DNA of 5,115 nt from Halomonas sp. (GTDB lineage: Bacteria > Pseudomonadota > Gammaproteobacteria > Pseudomonadales > Oleiphilaceae). Under the pieces are notes generated by a model. That model worked only from the letters and a program-made list of their open reading frames with translations. It ran no database searches and had not been told where the DNA came from. Location: assembly GCA_007135745.1 (NCBI GenBank), contig SLIH01000442.1, positions 1 to 5,115 of the forward strand. Direction: 5' to 3'. Positions 1-5,115 of this stretch are shown piece by piece (the first letter of the stretch is position 1; each line of letters begins with the position of its first letter). A program made the translations under genes and the position numbers.

Positions 1-22
1 AGGGACCAGCGGGGCTGGACGC

Positions 23-49
23 TGACGTGGCAACGCCCCTGGCACGTCA
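23..49. promoter_or_regulatory. 7-bp inverted repeat upstream of the SulP gene
   Basis: TGACGTG at 23-29 is matched by its exact reverse complement CACGTCA at 43-49, separated by 13 bases. It ends 26 bases before the transporter start codon. It could be an operator for a dimeric regulator, an mRNA hairpin in the leader, or the stem of a terminator for a gene to the left; there is no T-tract after it. The symmetry is seen directly, the role is inferred. Confidence 0.3.
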
Positions 50-75
50 TCTGACGACGAGGCTGATAACGGGTC

Positions 76-1797
76 ATGAAGCTCAAACGCTATTTCCCCC
101 TGCTGTCCTGGGGCCCTCACTACGGACGCCAGAACCTGGGCCGGGATCTGCTGGCGGCCGTTATCGTGACCACTGTTTTGATTCCCCAGGCGCTCGCCTA
201 TGCGGTTCTCGCAGGGCTGCCACCGGAAGTCGGCCTTTATGCGAGCATTGTGCCCCTGCTCGCCTACGCTGTTTTTGGCACCAGCAGCACGCTGGCAGTG
301 GGCCCGGTGGCCATTATTGCCCTGATGACAGCCTCCGCGGCCGGTAGCGTCGCCGCACAGGGGTCGGCGCAATACCTGGGCGCCGCTCTGGTTCTGGCGA
401 TGCTGTCCGGCCTGATTCTCGTTGGAATGGGGATTGCCAGACTCGGTTTCCTTGCCAATTTTCTCAGCCATCCCGTCATTTCCGGGTTTATGACCTCAGC
501 GGCACTGATCATAGCCGCCAGCCAGCTGGGCGCCCTGGCGGGTGTCGAGGCGCAGGGCCAGACCCTGGCAGAGATTCTGCCCTCGCTGGCAGCCAATCTG
601 GACACAGTGAACTTCGCCACACTCCTGGTGGGCCTGGGTTCATTGATGTTTCTTTTTGCAGCCCGCAGAGGTCTTCGCTCCCTCCTGGTACGTATGGGAA
701 TTCCAGAACGCGGCGCCGTGCTGCTTACCCGTGGTGCCCCCATAGTAGTGGTGGCGCTGAGCACCTTCGCCGTCTGGGGCATGAACCTGGAACAGCGCGG
801 TGTTCAGGTGGTTGGCGACATTCCCCCCGGTCTGCCACCACTGACCTTCCCGCCCCTTCAGATGGAACTCTGGAGCGAACTCCTGATGAGCGCCGTGCTC
901 ATCAGTGTGGTGACCTTTGTCTCGTCGATTTCCGTGGCCCAGACTCTGGGCGCCAGGCAGCGCGAGCGGGTTGACCCGAACCAGGAGCTCCTCGGACTGG
1001 GTTCGGGCAATATTGCCGCTTCCATAACCGGCGCCATGCCCGTCGGAGGCGCCTTCGCCCGCTCCGTGGTCAATCTTGACGCCGGCGCCCGAACACCCGC
1101 GGCAGGGGCGTTCACGGGGACCGCCATTCTGATTGCGGCGCTGGTGATAACGCCCCTGATATCCCATCTGCCGATGGCTACCCTGGCCGCGATCATCATT
1201 GCCTCGGTTCTGTCACTGGTGGATGTGCCCGCCATACGCCGAACCTGGCGCTATTCACGCAGCGATTTTGCCGCGATGATGGCAACCCTTGTCCTGACGC
1301 TCACCCTTGGCGTGGAAATCGGCATTTCCGTGGGTGTGGGACTGTCACTGGCCCTGCATCTCTATGCCACCAGTCGGCCTCACAGCGCCATTATTGGCCG
1401 TGTACCCGGCAGCGAGCACTTCCGCAACGTGAGCCGGCACGAGGTGGAAACCGATGAACGGCTGATCATCCTGCGAGTGGACGAGAGCCTTTACTTCGCC
1501 AACGCACGCTACCTGGAGGACAGGGTACTGGAGCTGGCACGCAACAATCCCGACCTGCAACACATCGTACTGGCCTGCCAGGGGGTCAACGTTATTGATG
1601 CCTCTGCAGTGGATACCCTGCTGGCAATCAACGAGCAATTACAGGATACGGGCGTCATGCTGCATCTGGCGGAGGTGAAGGGCCCGGTTATGGACCGCCT
1701 GAAAAAGACGGACCTTTACCAGGCCCTGACCGGCCGGATCTTTCTCAGCACCTTTCATGCCTGGGAGGCACTGCATTCCACGGCACGCGGCGACTGA
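76..1797 (+). CDS. SulP/SLC26 family anion transporter with C-terminal STAS domain
   Basis: Inner-membrane secondary anion transporter of 573 residues, the usual length for bacterial SulP proteins. The SulP core is clear: PQALAYAVLAGLPPEVGLYA begins at residue 37, YAVFGTSSTLAVGPVA follows at 64-79, and the conserved NQE...GNIAASITGAMPVGGAFARS stretch spans 302-330. Many hydrophobic segments run from about 22 to 430, fitting the family's 14-helix (7+7) fold. A cytoplasmic STAS domain fills about 440-565, with IDASAVDTL at 507-515 at the position of the regulatory Ser loop of anti-sigma antagonists. Known substrates in the family include sulfate, bicarbonate and C4-dicarboxylates; the sequence alone does not choose between them, and no sulfate-assimilation or carbonic anhydrase gene adjoins it. 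The ATG at 76 is favoured because MKLKRYFPLLSW is a typical SulP N-terminus; the Shine-Dalgarno is weak (GAGG at 59-62, 13 bases away). It is convergent with phaZ, 70 bases downstream. Confidence 0.95.
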   Translation: MKLKRYFPLLSWGPHYGRQNLGRDLLAAVIVTTVLIPQALAYAVLAGLPPEVGLYASIVPLLAYAVFGTSSTLAVGPVAIIALMTASAAGSVAAQGSAQYLGAALVLAMLSGLILVGMGIARLGFLANFLSHPVISGFMTSAALIIAASQLGALAGVEAQGQTLAEILPSLAANLDTVNFATLLVGLGSLMFLFAARRGLRSLLVRMGIPERGAVLLTRGAPIVVVALSTFAVWGMNLEQRGVQVVGDIPPGLPPLTFPPLQMELWSELLMSAVLISVVTFVSSISVAQTLGARQRERVDPNQELLGLGSGNIAASITGAMPVGGAFARSVVNLDAGARTPAAGAFTGTAILIAALVITPLISHLPMATLAAIIIASVLSLVDVPAIRRTWRYSRSDFAAMMATLVLTLTLGVEIGISVGVGLSLALHLYATSRPHSAIIGRVPGSEHFRNVSRHEVETDERLIILRVDESLYFANARYLEDRVLELARNNPDLQHIVLACQGVNVIDASAVDTLLAINEQLQDTGVMLHLAEVKGPVMDRLKKTDLYQALTGRIFLSTFHAWEALHSTARGD

Positions 1798-1805
1798 CCT
1801 TTGCA

Positions 1806-1821
1806 CCGGCACCTCTGCCGG
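1806..1821 (+). terminator. Short GC hairpin after the SulP gene, weak terminator candidate
   Basis: CCGGCA at 1806-1811 pairs perfectly with TGCCGG at 1816-1821 around a 4-base loop, starting 9 bases after the transporter stop codon. An outer arm GCACCG (1803-1808) can alternatively pair with CGGTGC (1827-1832). No T-run follows, so intrinsic termination is doubtful; 3'-end protection is equally possible. Confidence 0.3.
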
Positions 1822-1824
1822 ACG

Positions 1825-1858
1825 CACGGTGCGGCTCATTTCATTCACTACACCCTGC
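1825..1858 (-). repeat. Degenerate GTAG-type REP-like unit in the sulP/phaZ convergent junction
   Basis: Read on the minus strand, these 34 bases match the intact unit beginning at 4196 at 29 of 34 positions by manual alignment, including an identical 11-base loop GAATGAAATGA. The leading GTAG has become GCAG and the stem has decayed to GGTGTAGT/GCCGCACC, which in RNA still pairs except for one A-C mismatch and two G-U wobbles. The unit begins 9 bases after the phaZ stop codon. Weaker similarity to the intact element continues on toward 1803 (a shared GGTGCC block, then GGTGC), so the original insertion may have been about 56 bases or longer. Confidence 0.65.
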
Positions 1859-1867
1859 GAACTGACA

Positions 1868-3115
1868 TCAGGCAGCCTTTTTCCGACGGCGACCGGCCTG
1901 ATCATGGGCCCGGATAAAGTCCTTCACCCGGGGGGCGATGACATTACGCCAACGACTGCCATTGAAGATGCCGTAGTGACCCACGCCTTCCGCCAGGAAG
2001 TATTCCTTGCGGCTGTCGTCGAGGTTGGTGGATATATCCAGTGCGGCCCGGGTCTGCCCCACGCTGGAGATATCATCCAGCTCCCCCTCGATAGCGAGCA
2101 AAGCTGTTTTCTGGACGGCCGCGGGATCGATCAGGTGACCCCGGGACACCCACTCCCCTTTCGGCAACAGATGCCGCTGGAAGACCACATCGATGGTCTG
2201 AAGGTAGAACTCCGCCGTGATGTCCATCACGGAGCGGTATTCCTCGTAGAAGCTGCGTGTCTTCTCCGCGCTGTCCTCGTCACCCTTGATCAGGTGCTGG
2301 AAAAGTTTGCGGTGTTTGAGCACGTGCTCACCGAAGTTCATGGTCATGAACCCCGCCAGCTGCAGGAAGCCCGGATAGACCTGACGCATCATGCCCGCAT
2401 TGGGCGGCGGCACCAGGGTGATGACATGTTTCTGGAACCAGGACAGGGAGCGCGTGGTGGCCACACGATTGACTTCAGTGGGCGCCTCCCGCGTATCAAT
2501 GGGTCCGCCCATGAGCGTAACCGAAGGCGGTGTACAGGGGTGATTCTCCGCTTCCAGCAGGCAAAGCGCACCGTACACGGGCACAGCGGGCTGACAGACC
2601 GCCAGGATATGAGTGTTGGGCCCCAGCTCCTTGATCCAGTCCAACAGGTAATCCACATAGTCGTCGAGATCAAAACGACCCTCGGTCAGAGGAACATCCC
2701 GGGCATCGCGCCAGTCCGTTATGTAGACGTCGTGATCCGGCAACATGGCCTCGACAGTCCCGCGCAGGAGCGTTGAGAAGTGGCCGGAAAGCGGCGCCAC
2801 AATCAGCAGACGCGGATCATCGCGCTGGCAGTCTCGCTTGAAGTGCTTGAGCTGGCCGAAGGGCTTGCGCAGAAGGATTGTTTCTTCCACGGCCACACGA
2901 CGGCCATCAATGCTGGTTTCATCCAGCCCGAAATGGGGCTTGCCGTAACGGCGCGTGAGCTGCTCGAACATATCAAGACCCGCTGCCATGGTTTTGCCAG
3001 CAGTGGTGTGGCCCAGCGGATTGAGAGGATGCCGTAAGAGGGTTAACCCGTGATCTGCCATGAAACGGGCCGGCCCAAAGGCCGTATGCTGAAGCTCATA
3101 GAGGGTATAGAGCAT
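1868..3115 (-). CDS. phaZ: Intracellular polyhydroxybutyrate depolymerase (cysteine-nucleophile type)
   Basis: A cytoplasmic enzyme that attacks PHB in storage granules, releasing 3-hydroxybutyrate units (or their CoA thioester, as reported for Cupriavidus PhaZ). The 415-residue product has no signal peptide and no GxSxG lipase box. It has the alpha/beta-hydrolase layout of the intracellular PhaZ family: APLSGHF at about 107-113 as the likely oxyanion region, VCQPAVP with nucleophile Cys174, GELDD with Asp347 (or 348), and VGHYGIFNGSRWR with His380. These correspond to the Cys183/Asp355/His388 triad of the Cupriavidus enzyme. The second half matches the PHB depolymerase C-terminal domain. The tail is basic (GRRRKKAA). 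The ATG at 3115 is chosen because MLYTLYELQH is the family N-terminus; a TTG seven codons upstream, preceded by AAGG, is an alternative. AGGA lies 12 bases before the ATG. It is divergent from the 3-hydroxybutyrate dehydrogenase gene, its next pathway step. Confidence 0.93.
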   Translation of the reverse strand: MLYTLYELQHTAFGPARFMADHGLTLLRHPLNPLGHTTAGKTMAAGLDMFEQLTRRYGKPHFGLDETSIDGRRVAVEETILLRKPFGQLKHFKRDCQRDDPRLLIVAPLSGHFSTLLRGTVEAMLPDHDVYITDWRDARDVPLTEGRFDLDDYVDYLLDWIKELGPNTHILAVCQPAVPVYGALCLLEAENHPCTPPSVTLMGGPIDTREAPTEVNRVATTRSLSWFQKHVITLVPPPNAGMMRQVYPGFLQLAGFMTMNFGEHVLKHRKLFQHLIKGDEDSAEKTRSFYEEYRSVMDITAEFYLQTIDVVFQRHLLPKGEWVSRGHLIDPAAVQKTALLAIEGELDDISSVGQTRAALDISTNLDDSRKEYFLAEGVGHYGIFNGSRWRNVIAPRVKDFIRAHDQAGRRRKKAA

Positions 3116-3137
3116 GAAATGAACCCGTCCTGCCAAA

Positions 3138-3156
3138 TTGTTATGGACCTTAACAA
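3138..3156. promoter_or_regulatory. Perfect 6-bp dyad just upstream of phaZ
   Basis: TTGTTA (3138-3143) and TAACAA (3151-3156) are exact inverted copies around a 7-base spacer. The dyad ends 22 bases before the phaZ ATG. It may be an operator or a small hairpin in the phaZ leader that would cover the AAGG in its loop/stem. Symmetry is observed; regulation is inferred. Confidence 0.35.
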
Positions 3157-3253
3157 GAACCGTGTTGGCGTGCCGGTTCTGGCCCGATATTCCCTGAACT
3201 GATGACTCCCAGACTGTTCAATTTTTGAAATTCTGCAAAGTTACACACTAAGT

Positions 3254-3278
3254 TTGACTCGCGCCGGCGAACTGTCAA
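3254..3278. promoter_or_regulatory. Imperfect 25-bp palindrome in the divergent phaZ/hbdH control region, operator candidate
   Basis: TTGAC at 3254-3258 and GTCAA at 3274-3278 face each other around a CGCC|GGCG centre (about 3263-3269), with one extra base in the right arm. Each arm starts with a sigma-70-like -35 hexamer for one direction: TTGACT toward hbdH and a perfect TTGACA toward phaZ. A regulator bound here could affect both genes. The binding protein is unknown; no consensus for a named PHB regulator is recognised. Confidence 0.4.
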
Positions 3279-3287
3279 CTCTATATT
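3254..3287 (+). promoter_or_regulatory. Tentative sigma-70-like promoter for the 3-hydroxybutyrate dehydrogenase gene
   Basis: TTGACT at 3254-3259 and TATATT at 3282-3287 resemble -35 and -10 hexamers, but the spacer is 22 bases rather than about 17, so they may not work together. TATATT lies 40 bases before the start codon and sits in the loop of a 5-bp dyad, AACTC (3277-3281) / GAGTT (3288-3292). An activator-dependent promoter using only the -10 element would fit; this is inference. Confidence 0.25.
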
Positions 3288-3312
3288 GAGTTATGAATTG
3301 ATCAAAAAATGT

Positions 3313-3319
3313 AAGGGAG
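3313..3319 (+). promoter_or_regulatory. Strong ribosome binding site fixing the hbdH start
   Basis: AAGGGAG ends 8 bases before the ATG at 3328. It is the only good Shine-Dalgarno near the candidate starts. It rules for MADLKGRTAV as the N-terminus over an in-frame TTG start at 3286, whose extra 14 residues have no counterpart in the family and which overlaps the -10-like element. Confidence 0.8.
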
Positions 3320-3327
3320 TATTTCCC

Positions 3328-4119
3328 ATGGCAGACCTCAAAGGAAGAACCGCCGTGATCACCGGCTCCACCAGCGGCATTGGGCTGGGTATTGCCGAGG
3401 GCCTGGCGGAAAGCGGCGTGGACGTGGTGATCAACGGACTTGGCGATGCCGGGGAGATTCAGGCTATTTCCCAGCGCCTGGAGGATCAATATGGCGTCCG
3501 GGCACCGGTCATTGACGCGGATCTGACGGATGGTCAGGCGGCCCAGCAGCTGATCCGGGACGCCGAGCAGGCTCTGGGGCAGGTGGATATTGTCGTCAAT
3601 AATGCCGGCGTTCAGCATGTGAGCCCGGTGGAGGATTTTCCCGACGACAAATGGGAGAAAATCATCAGCCTGGTGCTGTCGGCGGGCTTTCATACCACCA
3701 AGGCTGCCCTGCCGGGCATGAAATCGCGCGGCTACGGGCGAATCGTGAATATTGCCAGTGCCCACGGGCTGGTGGCCTCGCCCTACAAGGCCGCCTATGT
3801 GGCCGCCAAGCATGGCATCGTGGGGTTCACCAAAACAGTCGCGCTGGAAATCGCGGAGGAGCCGGATCTAACCATCAACGCCATCTGCCCCGCCTATGTC
3901 CGCACCCCGCTGGTGGAAGGGCAGATCGCCGACCAGGCGAAGGCACATAACATGAATGAAGAACAGGTGATCCGGGATGTGATTCTGGCGGCCCAGCCCA
4001 ACAAACGCTTTGTCACCATTGAGGAACTGGTGGCGCTGACCCGTTTGCTGTGCGGTCATGAAGGCCGATCGTTCAACGGGGCGGCGATACCGATGGATGG
4101 GGGCTGGACGGCGCGCTGA
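3328..4119 (+). CDS. hbdH: D-3-hydroxybutyrate dehydrogenase (short-chain dehydrogenase/reductase)
   Basis: A cytoplasmic NAD+-dependent enzyme oxidising (R)-3-hydroxybutyrate to acetoacetate, the step after PHB depolymerisation. The 263-residue product is normal length for the family. Classical SDR motifs are present: TGSTSGIG at 12-19 (cofactor loop), NNAG at 91-94, catalytic Ser144 in NIASAHG, and Tyr157/Lys161 in YVAAK. Residues aligning with the substrate-binding set of Pseudomonas 3-hydroxybutyrate dehydrogenase are visible: Gln96, His146, Lys154 and Gln199. The end PMDGGWTAR is typical. Two departures from the SDR consensus stand out: the fourth tetrad position, usually Asn in NLSA, is Val116 (LVLSAG), and the PG motif reads CPAY (Ala189). 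The gene is divergent from phaZ across a 212-base control region and convergent with the metal permease gene. The substrate call rests on motif match plus phaZ linkage. Confidence 0.93.
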   Translation: MADLKGRTAVITGSTSGIGLGIAEGLAESGVDVVINGLGDAGEIQAISQRLEDQYGVRAPVIDADLTDGQAAQQLIRDAEQALGQVDIVVNNAGVQHVSPVEDFPDDKWEKIISLVLSAGFHTTKAALPGMKSRGYGRIVNIASAHGLVASPYKAAYVAAKHGIVGFTKTVALEIAEEPDLTINAICPAYVRTPLVEGQIADQAKAHNMNEEQVIRDVILAAQPNKRFVTIEELVALTRLLCGHEGRSFNGAAIPMDGGWTAR

Positions 4120-4134
4120 GTCTACAGGAGTGAT

Positions 4135-4167
4135 CGGTGCGGTGCGCTGCGCTTACCGGCACCCTAC
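4135..4167 (-). repeat. GTAG-type palindromic repeat unit 1 (GC-loop subtype)
   Basis: These 33 bases are identical to 4248-4280. Read on the minus strand the unit is GTAG, then stem GGTGCCGGT, an 11-base loop, and stem ACCGCACC, with one bulged C. It starts 15 bases after the hbdH stop codon. The layout (GTAG foot plus imperfect palindrome) is that described for REP elements tied to RAYT transposases. Confidence 0.8.
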
Positions 4168-4195
4168 ATACCATGGTTATCTGGATTGCAGTTTC

Positions 4196-4226
4196 GTAGG
4201 GTGCGGTGAATGAAATGAACCGCACC
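4196..4226 (+). repeat. GTAG-type palindromic repeat unit 2 (AT-loop subtype)
   Basis: GTAG at 4196-4199 is followed by a perfect 8-bp stem, GGTGCGGT (4200-4207) with ACCGCACC (4219-4226), and the 11-base loop GAATGAAATGA. The loop differs fully in composition from that of units 1 and 3 but is identical to the decayed copy at 1825-1858. Confidence 0.75.
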
Positions 4227-4247
4227 GGGTGCCCAGGCTGGGTGCCA

Positions 4248-4280
4248 CGGTGCGGTGCGCTGCGCTTACCGGCACCCTAC
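4248..4280 (-). repeat. GTAG-type palindromic repeat unit 3, identical to unit 1
   Basis: An exact 33-base copy of 4135-4167 in the same orientation, 113 bases further on. The flanks diverge immediately on both sides, which defines the unit ends. The GTAG end at 4280 directly follows the permease stop codon on the minus strand. Confidence 0.8.
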
Positions 4281-5115
4281 TCAAGCTGTATTTCTGGCCA
4301 ACAGGTGGCGGCGAACCCAGGTGGTGACCAGACCACGCTGGGGCGCAAAAAGGAAGGCCAGCATGAAGAAGCTGGCCACTACCAGCACAATGGCGCCCCC
4401 GGAGGCGACATTGAACAGAAAAGACAGGTAGAGGCCAATGACCGCTGAGGCAATCCCGACCAGGGTGGCCACCGCCATCATGGCAGGCAGGCTGTTAACC
4501 AGCAGATAGGCCGTGGCGCCGGGCGTGATCAGCATGGCCACCACAAGAATGATGCCCACGGTCTCCAGGCTCGCCACGATGGTCACCGTGAGCAGCAGAA
4601 TCAGTCCGTAGTGGATTTTTCCGGTGCCCAGACCGAGTGACCGGGCCTGAACCGGGTCAAAGACGTACAGCAGCAGCTCCTTGTAGTAGAGCGCAACCAC
4701 GACGATGGCAAGAATACAGGTGGCCAGGGTCAGCATCAGGGCCGGGTAACGCACCCCGAGCACATTGCCGAAAAGGATGTGCATGAGATGGGTCGAGGTG
4801 GCGATCTGGCTGATGATGACAATGCCCAGGGCAAAGGCGGCGGTGAACATCAGCCCCATGGCCGCATCGGATTTTATGCGGGAATTACGCTCAATGACGC
4901 CAATCCCCAGCGAAGTCAGCGCGCCCGTGGCAAAAGCACCCACAAAGAAGGGCCACCCCAGAAGATAGGCGATGGCGACGCCGGGCAGCACGGCATGGGA
5001 AATGGCATCACCGAGAAGAGACCAGCGCTTGAGAATCACGTAGCTGGAAAGCAGTCCGCAGACCCCGCCGACCAGTATGGATGTCAGCAGGGCCCGCTGC
5101 ATGAAGGCATACTGG
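4281..5115 (-). CDS. Metal ABC transporter permease, ABC-3 family, Mn/Fe (MntB/SitD-like) type, 5' partial
   Basis: Inner-membrane subunit of an ATP-driven uptake system for Mn(II), Fe(II) or Zn(II). Numbered from the Met at 5102, 273 residues are visible. ABC-3 features include ILKRWSLLGDAISHAVLPG at about 23-41, HLMHILFGNVLG at 105-116, and ETVGIILVVAMLITPGATAYL at about 180-200, with several hydrophobic helices. The ISHAVLPG and HILFGNVLG forms are more like manganese/iron (SitC/SitD, MntB) permeases than ZnuB, so Mn/Fe is favoured without excluding Zn. The frame stays open to the edge and reads QYAF before Met, matching the family pattern of residues ahead of this point, so the true start probably lies beyond 5115. 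The ATPase, binding protein and possibly a second permease should lie further right, upstream in the same operon. The TGA at 4281-4283 abuts a repeat end. Confidence 0.9.
   Translation of the reverse strand, partial: QYAFMQRALLTSILVGGVCGLLSSYVILKRWSLLGDAISHAVLPGVAIAYLLGWPFFVGAFATGALTSLGIGVIERNSRIKSDAAMGLMFTAAFALGIVIISQIATSTHLMHILFGNVLGVRYPALMLTLATCILAIVVVALYYKELLLYVFDPVQARSLGLGTGKIHYGLILLLTVTIVASLETVGIILVVAMLITPGATAYLLVNSLPAMMAVATLVGIASAVIGLYLSFLFNVASGGAIVLVVASFFMLAFLFAPQRGLVTTWVRRHLLARNTA

Larger units (their letters stand above)
4196..4280. repeat. REPIN-like element: two inverted GTAG-REP units
   Basis: An 85-base block bounded by GTAGGGTGC at 4196-4204 and its exact reverse complement GCACCCTAC at 4272-4280. 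Unit 2 (4196-4226) points right and unit 3 (4248-4280) points left, so GTAG lies at both outer ends, as in REPINs. The centre has a direct repeat of GGGTGCC (4227-4233 and 4240-4246). The right end abuts the permease stop codon with no gap. It may help end or protect transcripts of the two convergent genes, though no T-tract is present. Mobilisation would need a RAYT transposase elsewhere in the genome; none is in this window. Confidence 0.7.

Noticed and set aside
40..54. TGGCAC as the -24 box of a sigma-54 promoter before the SulP gene
   Set aside because: The expected GC of the -12 box is absent at the required spacing; TG is found at 52-53.
640..1167. A 175-codon minus-strand frame inside the SulP gene
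   Set aside because: The product is rich in Gly/His/Gln with no family features, and the plus-strand frame encodes clear SulP motifs over the same bases.
1757..2776. A 339-codon plus-strand open frame opposite phaZ
   Set aside because: It overlaps almost all of a well-supported depolymerase on the other strand, begins inside the SulP gene, and its product has no recognisable fold or motif. Long antisense frames are expected in GC-rich coding DNA.
3241..3813. A 190-codon minus-strand frame across the hbdH start
   Set aside because: It lies antisense to the SDR motifs and has no recognisable domain.
4135..4280. A CRISPR array, suggested by repeated 33-base units
   Set aside because: Only two identical copies exist, the intervening 80 bases contain another inverted unit rather than uniform spacers, and no cas gene is present. 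The GTAG foot and pairing orientation fit REP elements.
4120..4280. Classical intrinsic terminator between hbdH and the permease gene
   Set aside because: The hairpins are stable but none is followed by a T-tract on either strand, so they are listed as repeats rather than terminators.
4206..4448. An 80-codon plus-strand frame beginning in the repeats and running into the permease gene
   Set aside because: It translates repeat sequence and then the complement of conserved permease sequence; it has no convincing ribosome binding site or family match.

Overview
The window fits a GC-rich, PHB-storing proteobacterium, most likely a marine-type gammaproteobacterium (Marinobacter- or Halomonas-like). 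That placement is inferred from codon usage, gene content and a GTAG-type palindromic repeat family; no marker gene is present to fix the genus. Four protein genes occupy almost all of the sequence in the order + - + -, so each is read against its neighbour.

Region by region: 1-75 is a short leader with a 7-bp dyad. 76-1797 (+) encodes a SulP/SLC26 anion transporter with a C-terminal STAS domain. 1798-1867 is a convergent junction with a small hairpin and a degenerate repeat unit. 1868-3115 (-) encodes an intracellular PHB depolymerase of the cysteine-nucleophile type (PhaZ). 3116-3327 is the divergent control region shared by phaZ and the next gene, AT-richer than its surroundings and containing several dyads. 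3328-4119 (+) encodes D-3-hydroxybutyrate dehydrogenase. 4120-4280 is a second convergent junction built largely of three GTAG-type hairpin repeats. 4281 to the right edge (-) is an ABC-3 metal permease of the Mn/Fe (MntB/SitD-like) type, with its N-terminus beyond the window.

The functional core is the divergent phaZ-hbdH pair. PhaZ mobilises intracellular PHB, and the dehydrogenase oxidises the released (R)-3-hydroxybutyrate to acetoacetate with NAD+. The shared 212-bp region is the natural place for common control. The SulP transporter and the metal permease have no evident link to PHB turnover; the permease is probably the last gene of a metal-uptake operon that lies to the right.

The most notable non-coding signal is that both convergent junctions carry the same repeat family: an intact cluster after hbdH and an older, decayed copy after sulP. 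The copies share an identical 11-nt loop. No CRISPR array, tRNA, rRNA, transposase or new defence-like system is visible. The genes themselves are recognisable members of known families.
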